Below, piece after piece: positions 1-10,772 of a DNA stretch of 64,000 bases. This stretch comes from Lentinus brumalis. Lineage: Eukaryota > Basidiomycota > Agaricomycetes > Polyporales > Polyporaceae. The first letter of the stretch is position 1. Every line of letters begins with the position of its first letter. Under the pieces are notes generated by a model. It was not told the DNA's origin. It did no database searches and saw only the letters and a program-made list of their open reading frames with translations. Location of the stretch: assembly GCA_001792895.1 (NCBI GenBank), contig MARA01000019.1, positions 434,001 to 498,000 on the forward strand, written 5' to 3'. Made by a program: the position numbers and the translations under genes.

Positions 1-1303
1 TCGCAGGAAGTATCATTCCAAAGGTGACGCCGCACCCGGATTCTCCTGGTCCACATGACACCAGGAGTTGGAGATTTTGTGTGTTCGTACTTCGGTACTC
101 CCATGCTTCCATCCCTACTTCTTCGCTTCCTAGAGATCCCCCCTTTGAAGAATTCGCGACCCTGTTGAACTCTGACCCATATCGCAGGATACCAGGCTGG
201 CAGGAGTTAGGACGCCGGGTTCATCTCGCGAACACTCAGGACGTCTGTTCCTCTCGCCACGCAGCGGCTGTCTGACTTCGACTCGGATCACGGATCCCGA
301 AATCTCTGACAGTAACGGCTTATCCGCAGGCAAGACGGTCCGTAGCAAGTTGCGGGCTCTCGACGGCTCTCTCGGTCTATTTTTCTCCTCCGGAAGTAGG
401 GTGCTCGATGCCTACGCGTTCACATTCGGTAGCAGCAACAAGCGGCACCTCGGGACGACAACCTCGGCGACCTCGTCGCAACCAGTCAAGTTTGGGACCT
501 GCATCCAAGATAAGCAACGTCATCGCTGCTCGGGCAGGACTTTCCGCTCTTCGAAGTTCGACTCCAGATACTTGATTCGACCTTCGAGGCTGTCTCACTT
601 CCTTCTTGCATACCAGCGCAAAGTTCGGAGCGATCGAAGTTGCTCTATCTCGGAAGTCAGGCGTTTCACAGTCCCTCGTCTCTGCAGTTCGGTTGCGACA
701 TATCCATTCAACAGGTCGATCTGGTGATTCCTCCTCCGAGCGTATCAAGTAAAACCTCGTCCGGCCTCATCCATCCCCCCGCAAGTCAGCAAAGGCAAGA
801 GGACTCGGCAGATAAATAATCAAGACCTGGTACCGTCGACGCAGACATCGCAGGCCAGTGACGACGTCCTCTCACCGTTCGATTGTTGCTGACGTCCCTT
901 CCACAGCAACCCCGGGGAGAATTGTCGCGGGTCCAAGTTCGCTCGCACTCAAGATTGCCCCAAGATGAGAATTGCTAAGATACGGATCCGACTTCTGCCT
1001 TTCCTACTAGTTCCGTCGAACTCCGTCTCGTACGCCTGGGCTGTCCGTGTATTAGCAACGTCTTTACTTCGGACCGCTAGCCGCTCCACGGTGGACCCCA
1101 CGGAACGCTGAGCCGCACTGGACCTGGTGTTCATTGGGAGGGACGTCGTGCAGTGCGAGAAAGTAATATGGTCAGAGACAGCCCTCTGTATGGCAGTAGG
1201 TCTACAACTGTACAAGCGCGTGTCATTACCGTCTCGGATAACGTCAGATTTTAAGTCATGAATGCGTACAGGACGGGCTAGCCAAATTGACAAGTAAAAG
1301 AAG
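1..1303. other. No intact gene; coiled-coil-like coding remnant
   Basis: No complete gene is recognisable. On the minus strand between about 750 and 520, one frame reads as a charged heptad-like peptide with pieces such as LTSEIEQLRSLRTLRWY and LEGRIKYLESNFEER, interrupted by stop codons. This looks like the remains of a coiled-coil protein, for example a transposon-encoded or regulatory protein, but the family is not identifiable. Other open frames here overlap on both strands and show no known motif. Confidence 0.3.
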
Positions 1304-2590
1304 TCAATCACCGGCACGCATGACTGGACCGTTTCCTGCCCGGGGATCTGTCCCGCGCAGGCTGGCATCCTTCCCTTCGGAGGGCCAGATCTGCGTGGTG
1401 CCGCCGAGCGGAAGAGTGCTCCGCCAGCCGAACGCGGTGCCGACTGCAGTGGTTTTCGCGGTGGAGGGCCCGCTCGAGCGGAAAGAAGAGAGCATGAACG
1501 ACATGAAGGGAGTACCAGCAGACTGCGAGGAGACTGCGGTACCGAGAGCCATGCGCCAGATGATGAGTTTCGGGGCGATCGACGTGAGTTTGCCCGTTGA
1601 AGGAATGCACCGTCCAGGACCCAATGGGCGCGGTAATGGGGAAATGCAGCGAGAGTATGCGGACGACGAGGGGGATGTAGATGATTGCGCAGAGAGATAG
1701 AGCGCGGAGGACTCAATAATAACAGCGCTGATCGCGTTGTAGTGTATGTTCACGCCTCGGCGGACCCGAGGACGCTCATGGCGCGCTGCTGGTGTCAGAT
1801 GCGGCCGGCATAAAGAGCGTGCGGACGAGGTTGCGAGAGAGGAGACGCGGTCTGGTAGTTGATGACGGACGCCTGATTGAGATATACGATGCGCTTTACG
1901 GTCTTGGCGAGGTGCCGTTCCCGGTCGCTGACAGCGTCATAGACGTCTTGAAAGTTATGTAGGGACTGTGTAGCCTCCCCAGACAATCAAGAGCCGGTAT
2001 AAGTACCTGTGAGACGGATGAGCAGGGGAAAAAACGAGGATGTAGACTTGGAATCGCACGAGCAGGTTGTACGCGAGCCATATATTGAGCGTGTCAGCAA
2101 GTGTCCTTAAGTACCGCCAGTCGAGAATGGAGGGGCGTGTCAAACGCATCGATGTCGAGTGTGCTCTCGACGGACTTGACTTTGCTCTAGACGGAGGCTG
2201 GAGACAATGAGCATCGGCACGCTGTACGTGAACATGATCTTCGAGTTTGCAGGCCACACTTCAGCAGGGAGTGATAGCATATGAACAGTAAGTAGGACAA
2301 ACTTGTAGATGCCTAGAAAACTTACTGCAACGTCAGTACTCTAAAAATCCGCGAAGCAAGATAGTTCTGCACTTACCATACGTGGTGTAGTATATGACTG
2401 CAGCGGCATAGCACATACGAGCACCCAGTGTGGCGGATCGCGTGGCGTTGGGGTCTCGGCGGGCAAGGATCTGGGAGAGGTCGTGCTGCGTTATGAGCTG
2501 TCGGCAGGCGCGCGTCATGCAGGCAAATGAAGGTAAGACATGCCTCTCACTGTCAGCCGGAGTCGACGACTGTCTGGCTATTAGAGGCAC
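1304..2590 (-). pseudogene. Seven-helix agaricomycete membrane protein, probably degraded
   Basis: The C-terminal part is readable: NAISAVIIESSALY, then after a frame change CAIIYIPLVVRI, then LIIWRMALGTAVSSQS, followed by a polar Ser/Thr-rich tail ending at 1304. This order (a helix with an I-x-E-S-x-A-L-Y motif, a loop, a last helix, then R-x-A-x-G-x-A-x-x-S) matches uncharacterised seven-helix membrane proteins common in Agaricomycetes. The upstream part up to about 2590 contains hydrophobic pieces such as MCYAAAVIYYTTYG, but I could not assemble all helices, and stop codons and frame changes intervene. The product would sit in a membrane with its tail in the cytoplasm. Function is unknown. 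A second, apparently complete member of the same broad type lies at 10773-12153. A real gene with badly resolved introns is possible; I favour decay. Confidence 0.4.
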
Positions 2591-4479
2591 TGGGTTCGGA
2601 AGCCGTCACGGTCAGTCTGAAGGAGTCAAGGGTTGAGTAGACAAATAACAGCAGCTATCGCACTAAATTCTGATAACGTGCCTGTTTCAGCAGGTATGAA
2701 CATCTGCGCCCAGAAGAAGTTGCTTCTCTGCAAAACGGGTGAGGCGGCGGTCTCGAGGTTGTCGGGTCGTCCTCCCCCACTTAATAGACCCGTCAATCGT
2801 CTGCCTAGGGGAGACAAGGTCTCGAGAGTCATAAGGGTTGACGACAAGTTTCGAACCGCCCGTACCTGATATGGAAATCGGATCGGATCGAGTCGAGTCG
2901 GGGAGGCCCAAGCCCAAGCCCACCTCTGCTCTGAACTACCATTTCGACGTCTGCTCGTTCGTGACTTCTTCTTTTGACTCTCTTTTTCAATGGCTCCCGA
3001 CGTCTCGCTGGAGGAAGAAACATATCTGTCTACCTACACCCGGATAACTCGGTGCAAGCTCCATGTAGGCTCGGCGTCGCGCCTCAACCGGGATGAAAAA
3101 TCCTCGCTCGATGGCGATACCTTCGTCTGGCTCGACAGTCTAGCGGTGCTCGCACGAAGAAACCGAGGCTACGGATGTCGGCATTGAAGGAGACATGTCC
3201 TGTCCGGAGGGCATATGGTTGCACGCGCATACCAAGGTTCGTCTCTTATTCTTCTTCGTTCGTTTGAGTCCGGTCCGAGTCCCCTCGCGCTTGTCCTGCC
3301 CCCACTCCATAGACTCGTCAATTGTCTGCCTAGGGGAAGACAACGTTTGATGTTGTCCAGGGTGTCGGGCGCATCGTATGACTTACCTGTGGTCTGCGAC
3401 CTCGTGTCTGATATGGGGGATGGTCTTGAGCCTTCGCGGTCGATCCAGAATGTGCTTATGTCTTCGTACCCCTAATTGAGGGACCATCTTGAGGCATTCC
3501 TTGCGCTGTACCGTCACGTCGTTGTCGCCGTCGATCGATGTCCTGCGCATTGGGCGTCTAACCGGCCCACGCCTGCGATGGGCTCGAAAAACGCGGGTGT
3601 TAGTCTCTTTCCAGCGGCATGCTGGTTCGGATGGCGGATGGGCTTATGAGTGCTCTGCATGCTTACTGTTACCGCAGCACACCGACGTGGTATGGAATGT
3701 CGACCCACACCCTCGCACATATGTCCGCTCGCCCGTTTACAGGACATCGAGGTTCATTTCCGCCTCTTCTTCAATTATCCTCCCTCAGTTCCTCGGTCCG
3801 TTCGCTCGTTGAGATCGGCTATTTGCTCTGGATGGCTTCTCCCACCATGGCTCGAAGACGCAGTCGGCGAGTTATGCAGCTATCATCCGGTGTCTCTCTT
3901 GCTCTATCACCGGGTTACTCGCCCAATCTACGCCGGCGGATGGAGAAAGGTGCTCGACGCATCTCCGGAAGGTATAACGTCGCATATGGTGATTCAGAGG
4001 TCACTCGTGGAGGAAATGGTGGTGAAGGAAGTGCCTTGACTCAGGACGGTGTTGCGCACGCAGCGGTACACTAGGATCGGTCTTCGTCATGTAACGTACC
4101 ATCTAAGTCTGCATGATGGAGCGTCGTATACATGCAGGAAGACCCCTCGTCGAGATAGCTGAGTTCTATTACCCAGCCGGACAATCGCTTCTGTGCGCTC
4201 GATGGATTTCGTGCAAGTCTCAACCGGTCGAGGGACCACTGAGATTGCGGCGGTCTCGCCGGACAATTGCAACCGCCATCGAGAAGTGCGTCAGATTGGC
4301 ATACATGTCGGACTCGTGGGTCTGGGCTTTCTCTGATGTATAAGATGAACTACACATGTCCACTGGATCTGACGAGCCCAACTCGTTCTGCACTGGACGA
4401 AAGCTACGAGGGCTTCGGATGGGTGGCAAGAACGGTGAATAGTGAAGCCGAAACATATGTACGCACAAGACATGACCCC
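2591..4479. other. Unassigned region with a duplicated short segment
   Basis: Nothing here could be assigned. Plus-strand frames at 2990-3187 and 3619-4074 are open, but their translations show no known motif and no convincing exon chain. A segment of about 48 bp occurs twice (2771-2818 and 3296-3344); see the repeat entry. The 3' end of the MFS gene begins at 4480. Confidence 0.4.
2771..3344. repeat. Two diverged direct copies of a ~48-bp segment
   Basis: Copies lie at 2771-2818 and 3296-3344, about 525 bp apart and in the same orientation. They share the core CTGCCTAGGGG. Several of the differences are C/T, two of them CpG against TpG. On the minus strand both copies translate to a similar peptide (SPRQTIDGSIKWG and SPRQTIDESMEWG), so they may be duplicated coding sequence rather than a neutral repeat. 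Confidence 0.5.
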
Positions 4480-7400
4480 TCAAATGATATCTTCGGGAAC
4501 CCCCGCCCTTCCAAGCCTGGCCACACTTGTCTCGACCTCCACTCGCCAGTCCTTACGCTTGTCCTGGACGGTCTCTAGCCCAGCCTTATCGTGCGGTGTG
4601 TTGTTTGCTTCCAGGGCGACTCGTTCTGCCCTCTCCTTCAAACCCCATCGATCATCCAGACTCTTCTTCATCTTCTCCTCGCGCATGAGTAACGTCGACA
4701 GCATGCCCGCACCCGAAAATCCGAGCATGACCTGCCATACGAGGCGCGTTGCGTGGGCATACGCCTTGCGCACCTCGTTGCGCAGCCCCTCGTCGGCGAT
4801 GCCGGAGATGCTGGGCACCGCGCCGTACGCAACCTCAGCCCCGGCCGGAAGCGTATCGAGGAACGCTTGAGGCAGCTGGCTCGATAGGACATTTTGGACA
4901 ATCGCGCCTGCGATGGTCATGCCCCAGCTCTAAGACAGAAGTATAGAAGCGCGAGTCAGTTCATGTTCGCCGGCTAGCTGCAAGCGGAGGAGACGTACCT
5001 GCGCGAACTGCCGCGTGAATATAAAGAACGCAAGTGCGTGAGCACTGTTTGAGAACGGAAGCGGGGCGAGGATGGCGAAAACGGTGCTGCTCCATAGCAG
5101 CCCAATTCCGATGGCAACCGGGACTTGCAGGCTCACGTACGCGGCTCGAGAGCTGTTCTCCGTGAGGGTGGAGAGAACCCCAAAGCCAACCAGAATCATG
5201 GCCCAGCCCACATAATTCTGAGGACGGTATCGATGAAGGAGCTGGGTGGAAACACCGGTAACCACGGCGGAGATGGGAATGAGCACGACGATGGGGAGCA
5301 TGTCAACTCCAGATCCAATCGCGGATGCTCCGTGCGCTGCTTGAAAGTACACCGGGATGTAATCTAAACATTGCGTCGTCAAAGGGGTTGCAGAAGTACA
5401 GACGTGAAAGAGCAAGACCCACATATGACTGCGATGGAGGCGATACCGTGGAAGAATGTGCCGAGGTATCTACGAGTAAGTCGCCCATGTCAGCGTCCAT
5501 GCACAGAAGGTCCGAAGTGGCGACAACGGCACTGCGCCCGACCTTACCCGCTTAGAGTGGTCCTGCTCGAGAACACAAAACGTGGGAGCTGTAGGTCTCT
5601 CGCATTAGTGTCGCGTCATTATCAGAGACGAGGGTACTCACAGTCGGACGCTTCAGCCAGAAAGCCTCGATGGCGAAGAAAGCCATGATGCCGATGGCCC
5701 CGACAACGAGCGGCGCAAGGACATGGGACGACGACCACGGGAAGCGGAGGCCGCCCCATGTCATGGCAAGGAGAAACGATACTGTGCTGCCGACCAAGAT
5801 GCCGATGCCACTTTTGAGATTGAAGTCAGATTCCAGTCAGCACTTCAGCTGGCCGAAAGGCTCGCGGAGACTCACAGAAAGTCCATCTCGGCAACTTTCT
5901 CACTCACGGTACTCGTTGGCTTCCGTACCTTCAGGAACATCATGGTTAGAAGGAGGGACGCCCCGCAGAATGGGAGATTGAGGAAGAAAATCCATCTCCA
6001 TGCGTCGGCGTTCGCAAGCGCACCGCCAATCAAGGGACCTGCAGAGCTAGGTTGTACAGTAAGCGATGGATCGAACATGTCATAGAACATGAACGTACCA
6101 TGCTATCGCCCACATACTACATCAGGAAAAATATACTTGGTTCGAGGGCGCTCGTGAGCCTCTCGAGCAGCAATAGCCCATTAGACAAGTACCCCTGTCG
6201 GGAGCACTTGATAGCCGCACGCGCAGCTCCCCGAGCACTCCTCGAGCACTCTCGAGCACCAGCCGAGCCATTGATATCCCACATAGCTACCATAAAGCTA
6301 CCACTTTCCAGCGAATCACACATTGATTAGACGATAAAATGCAATATATTATATATTGGTGTCTATTACAAGGCTCTACAACGATACTGAACGCGGCTAC
6401 TAACACAAGACAAGAATCAGCGAAACGAGCGAGCAAGTCAGCAAACCACAGATGGTGGGAGGCGCATCGCAGTCAAGCAACACAGAGAAACGTGGGGCAC
6501 ATGGCAGGCGAGCAGCGTGATATGCATGGTCAGCGAGCGAGAGAGAGACGGCGTTGAGGCGGGCGAGCAAGAGTCGGGCGCGTGGCAGTCAAGCAACAGA
6601 GAGACGGCGTAGGGTGCGTGACGAGCAAGCAACACAGAGAGCATTTGGGGCGCGAGGCGAGCGAGCAGGCGAGAGACAGCGTGAGACGGGCGGGCGAGAG
6701 AGACGACGTGAGGCGGGCGAGCAAGCGAGAATGAGGCGGCGTGAGGCGGGCGAGCTCGCTCGAGAGAGGCGGTGTGGGTCACATGGCGGGTGAGCAGCAT
6801 GGGGTGCATGATCGGCGAGCGAGAGACGGCGTGAGGCAGGTGAGCGAGAGAGGGCGTGAGGCGGGTGAGCTAGAGAGACGGCGTGAGGTGGGTGAGCGAG
6901 AGTCGGGCGCGTGGCAGTCAAGCGACACAGAGAGGACGCGAGGCAAGCGAGCAAAGGATAGACGGCATGGGGTGCGAGGCGGGCGAAGGCGTGGTGGGCA
7001 TGCAAGACAAAGACCGTGTGGCGGGCAAGCGAGAGAGACAGCGTAGCGAGCTGTGGGGCGCGTGGCAGGCGATCGAGACAGGGATGGTGCAATGGACGAG
7101 CGATGCGGAGACAGTGTGGGCATGTGGCGGGCGAGCGGGACAGAAACCGTGTGGTGGGCAAGACGGGCACGAGGGGCGATGGGCAACGGCTTAAGGGGTG
7201 CAGGGCGACAAGCTGGAGGAGTTGTTGGACGGATGAGGTCGGGCTGGCAGAAAGAGTTGTTTGCTGATGGCTGCAGTGATCGTCTTGTCATAACTTTGCT
7301 TGAGGCAAATCTCACCGCTTGAGAGGGGAAGTGCGTGAGTGGGAGTGGGAGAGGAGGAGGGAGGAGGGAGAGGACGACAACAAAAATAATCAGCCGCTGG

Positions 7401-8385
7401 CCCGCTGCCAGCGCACCATCTTGTCATGTGACACATTTAGGGCAGGTGAACGCTGACTTGGGAGATTTCACAGCTATGGGCCTGTCTCACACCCCGCCAT
7501 TGTTTGCGCCAAATCGATAACTACGTACATTTTTCAGTCTATGCAGTCCGGAGCTACTGATACCTTCCGCATGTTGGCCAGTCGGACATCATGTTCTGAC
7601 AATATGGCTCGCAAGCGCTAGGGACGTCTCTGTGGCTATGCAGGCGGCCTCCCGAGCCTCTCGAGCTCTCCCGAGCTCTGCAGCGGGCTCCTGAGCTTTA
7701 GCTTTTTCCTGATGTAGTCTCAACAGGTCAGTTGTCGCATGAAAGACCGTCATCGATACGTGACGCACCATGCAGTGATTCCTTGAAACTTCCCGCGTTC
7801 AGGGAGAGGAATCATATCGGCGTTGATGATTTGCACTGAGGCAAGGCACCCTCCTCCACCGAATCCTTGAATGGCTGCGGAGAGGGAGTCATTGGGGGTG
7901 TCTTCCACGAACGCAAGCATACTCACCTCGACCAGCAATAAACAGATTCATGTTTTGGGCTGCGCCACAAAGCGCTGATCCCAAAGCAAAGCAGAGGATG
8001 AAGACGATCAGAACCGGCTTGCGGCCAAACGTCGACGCGAGGTCGCCGATGAAGGGAATAGCGGCTGTAGATGCTATGGTGTACGCACTGCCGGCCCAGA
8101 TGAAGTCTGTACCGTGAAGACTTTCTATTACTGTAGGAAGAGCAGTTGACACGGCGGACTGCTCCGTAGGACCGTCAATCCCGCTGCTCTGGCAGTGGCA
8201 TCAGACTCACCAAGTCGAGTGCGGAGAGAATCTCCACCACTAGCCCGGACACAAAGACCATCCAGAAATTGAAGCCGCGCTTGGGAGGAGAAGTATCACT
8301 TGGAGCTCTGAGGACGGTCATCAGCGTATCAATAAGTGACGACTCAGATGCATGCGAGAGCATACTCGTTAGCCCCTGGATGCAT
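4480..8385 (-). CDS. MFS transporter (DHA-type drug/metabolite efflux), intron invaded by a TIR element
   Basis: Proton-driven efflux pump of the plasma or vacuolar membrane; substrate unknown. Start: ATG at 8383-8385; the short first exon splices to give MHPGANE followed by APSDTSPPKRGFNFWM. Recognisable parts in order: TM1 with SAVSTALPTVIESLHG; motif A-like FIGDLASTFGRKPVL; AIQGFGGGG; LPERGKFQGITA; motif C-like GPLIGGALANADAWRW; TMs 6-8; YIPVYFQAAHGASAIGSGVD; PLPFSNSAHALAFFIF; MTIAGAIVQNVLSSQLP; and a charged cytoplasmic tail ending at 4480. The same blocks occur in the MFS gene at 39697-41923, so the two are distant paralogues. All exons found are open and splice sites look normal. The intron between GITA and CMWAIA is 1,652 nt (6117-7768) because it holds an inverted-repeat element. 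Expression therefore depends on removal of that long intron. An adjacent lipase gene is transcribed divergently. Confidence 0.85.
6117..7718. mobile_element. Inverted-repeat-bounded insertion inside an MFS intron
   Basis: The ends are perfect inverted repeats: ACTACATCAGGAAAAA at 6116-6131 and its reverse complement at 7703-7718 (the outermost base may belong to the host). Removing 6117-7718 leaves a normal 50-nt intron (7719-7768 on the minus strand) with donor GTGCGT, branch-like CTGAC and acceptor AG, and keeps the MFS reading frame. In the present sequence the acceptor adjoining the next exon is TTTTTCCTGATGTAG, which is the element's own terminal repeat. The interior has GAGCCTCTCGAG motifs near both ends and a long GA-rich repeat. 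No transposase is visible, so it is non-autonomous. No clear target-site duplication was found, so the superfamily is not assigned. Confidence 0.8.
6420..7180. repeat. GA/GC-rich degenerate tandem repeat inside the inserted element
   Basis: The plus strand is strongly purine-rich and built of degenerate units of roughly 25-30 bp, such as GCGAGAGACGGCGTGAGGCG and GGCGGGCGAGCAAG. Long open frames occur on both strands only because the repeat lacks stop codons; their translations are monotonous (Leu/Ser/Arg/Ala/His-rich) and not credible proteins. A shorter purine tract follows at about 7335-7375. Confidence 0.75.
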
Positions 8386-8877
8386 GACGGGCTGCAGGTT
8401 ACGCGCGACGACAAAATGACTATTGAGCGGTCTAGAAGATGCTGCAAGAGGTCAGTTGCGGGGTGGGCAAGCATGAAGTAGCCTCTAGGTGCTAGCTAGG
8501 GGTCATGCGTGGCGACTCTGACGAGGCTATGTTTCATTGATGTTGACTCTCGAGTGATGCGAATTTCACAGGGAATGATAGAAGCCAACTAGATAAAAAA
8601 TAATCTGTACGCCGTCAGTCGGGTATCCTGGGTGGGACAGGGAAGGAGGAGCATGTGAAGTAAGTACGGTCATGGCCGCGGAGGCGTAGAGCCAGGCCCA
8701 GCGCTCGGAGGCTGCGGCGCCTTATGTGTCACTGTGTGTGGTTCCCCAGTGGTTCGCGGCTTCTTGGGCGCAGCGCTCATCGGCGATAGGAGTCCGAGGA
8801 TGGCTCGTTGCCCTCGTTCCTCATCCATCCCTCACTGCTCATATCTACGATAGCTCATTTTCCTCATTCCACTCAAC
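8386..8877. promoter_or_regulatory. Shared divergent intergenic region of MFS pump and lipase
   Basis: These 492 bp separate the start of the MFS gene (minus) from the start of the lipase-like gene (plus) and must hold both promoters. The last 50 bp before the lipase ATG are pyrimidine-rich, as is common upstream of fungal starts. No specific factor site was identified. Confidence 0.4.
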
Positions 8878-10133
8878 ATGTCGCTAGAGGCACCCTATAC
8901 TGTCGAGTGGCTCGAAGGCCCAGGCGGGCACCGCTTCCATACACGAACATTCTCCGCAACTCAGCCTGAGGCCGTCGTCATTTTCATCCACGGATTCGCA
9001 GACCATATTGGACGCTACACCGCATTTCTCGCCAATTTTCCGCCGAGCGATATCACAGTCTTTGCGTACGACCTCCGGGGATTTGGCCTCACCGCACTCG
9101 GTGATGAGCGAAGTCCAGACGCCGCGTTTGGAAAAACGAATACCCTTCAAGAGCAAGAGGATATGGAGTGGTGGGTCAAACACGTCGCCCGCAAGTATCC
9201 ATCGGTCCCTTTGTTCCTCGTCGGTCATTCCATGGTATGTGTTGCTGTGTATGTTCCGTGCGTGAGCTCACCAGGAACACGCAGGGAGGTGCGAGTATAT
9301 GTGCCTTTGTGACGCGTACAGAGCCGCCTCCGAGCCACGAGACAATCGACATGGTGTCGGGAGTAATCACGAATGCCCCCCTTTTTGAGCTGACCGAACC
9401 AAGTTCGAGGTGGCTTCGAAGGATTGCAGCCATCATCGCAGCCGCGTTTCCGAACCTCCCTTTCCCGGCACGCATGCCCGAAGACGTAGGTGCATTGATA
9501 CTCTTATATCTTCCTGCAGGACTTATACTAGTGATGGCAGAGATTCTCGAGAGATCCCGCTGTTGTTCAGGCCCTCATTCAGGATCCTCTGCGCAAGCTC
9601 TACGGTCGAGTACGGGGACTTGTCGACATGCTGGACCAGGTTCGCATGTTGCTAGGCTTATCGGAAGTGGCTTACGCGAGACATCAGGGCGAATCGGCGT
9701 TGAACGCTTGGATCCACTGGCCGCCTCGTCTATCGGTAACGGTGTCCCCAGTACTCATTTACGCCACAAGGACTGATTCTGAGTTGCAGTATCTCGCCTC
9801 GTGGGGGACTGCAGACAGAGTGAGCGGTTCTTGTCCTACTTCTATCATCCTGATCCACTGACAAAGAGGCCTCTCAGGCGAACGCCATAGACTCGGGCTT
9901 CGCCTTCTATGAGCAACTCCCTACGAATGATAAGAAACTTCTTACATATGAGGTACGTCTAAGCTTATCTTAAAAACAGGTCGACATCGACTAAATCCTC
10001 ATCTCAGGGCGGCCTTCATGACTTATTCCACGAAATAGATGACATCCCTGCTAAGCTCGCCCAGGAGTACATTGCATGGATTGAGGCTCATGCCAAGCGA
10101 CCTGTGGGACGTCCGGAGGCGAGTACAGCGTGA
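8878..10133 (+). CDS. Monoacylglycerol-lipase-like alpha/beta hydrolase
   Basis: Serine hydrolase of the monoglyceride lipase (PldB-like) group, expected to cleave acylglycerols or related esters, probably cytosolic or on lipid bodies since no signal peptide is seen. Start at 8878 (MSLEAPYTVEWLEGPGG), then the oxyanion strand VVIFIHGFADHIGRY and YDLRGFGLT. The nucleophile elbow GHSMGG is assembled across the first intron (9235-9284). Next come ITNAPLFEL, and after the second intron (9486-9540) the exon SRDPAVVQALIQDPLRKLYG. The acid residue lies in SWGTADRVS, and the His in GLHDLFHEIDD of the last exon (10008-10133). Catalytic Ser, Asp and His are all present. The stretch around 9640-9800 is hard to splice cleanly, so one exon there may be damaged or mis-drawn. 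Length, about 300 residues, is normal for the family. Confidence 0.8.
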
Positions 10134-10772
10134 ATAGTCACGCCGGCATCGTAGTACAATGTCATATTCTGTAGAGAGCATGCCAGTAGGCAGTTCTGGC
10201 GGCCTGACGGGGCCTACCTCGGTGCCAGTCTCCTCAAGGCCACACGATACCGTATGGATCATGGCATGGAATCTGACCCTGATCTGATTGTGTCTATGCT
10301 GATACTCGTGTCTGTAGGAAGAACAAGGGTGTCACACGCCAACTGATCGTTCATCGGTACCTATGCAGGCGTTTCACCATTCTGTGAGCACAACCGAACA
10401 GTACCTGGTCCGCCGTGCCGACCGCTCACGCTTAGCTTGCGCGCCGTTCTCTTCCAGATGGTATCTCCATCGCGATGATGTGCACATCTTTACCACTGCC
10501 TGCAGGAGCCTAAACTCATCTGAAACTGGCACTGCGTAGTCTGTGCTGATATTCCTGGATTGTCCTGGAGCGCGCAGCCGCCCAATGCATCAAGTCTGCC
10601 ATGTTCATCAGCTCCATTTTGGTTTGACACCCGGACTGCGCGTTAGTAACCCATGCGTGTACGATCCAATCTAGGGACCCGCGGGCGACTGATGATCACA
10701 AATGTATGTAGGTATTCCAAAAGTGCGCTGCATGTCGATACAGGTCGTTTGAACTCTCCCTCCCACAGCAGA
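10134..10772. other. Intergenic region upstream of a seven-helix protein gene
   Basis: No gene is recognised in these 639 bp. It contains the 3' end of the lipase transcript and the promoter of the next gene. Confidence 0.4.

Noticed and set aside
949..1716. 255-residue minus-strand open frame
   Set aside because: It overlaps the readable membrane-protein frame in another phase and shows no family signature; treated as a shadow.
2845..2870. GGTTCGAA-like sequence on the minus strand, considered as a tRNA B box; also near 60888
   Set aside because: No cloverleaf stems or A box could be formed around either site.
6589..7170. Open frame of 193 residues on the minus strand, and similar plus frames up to 103 residues
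   Set aside because: They lie entirely in the GA-rich tandem repeat, have monotonous composition and exist because the repeat lacks stops.
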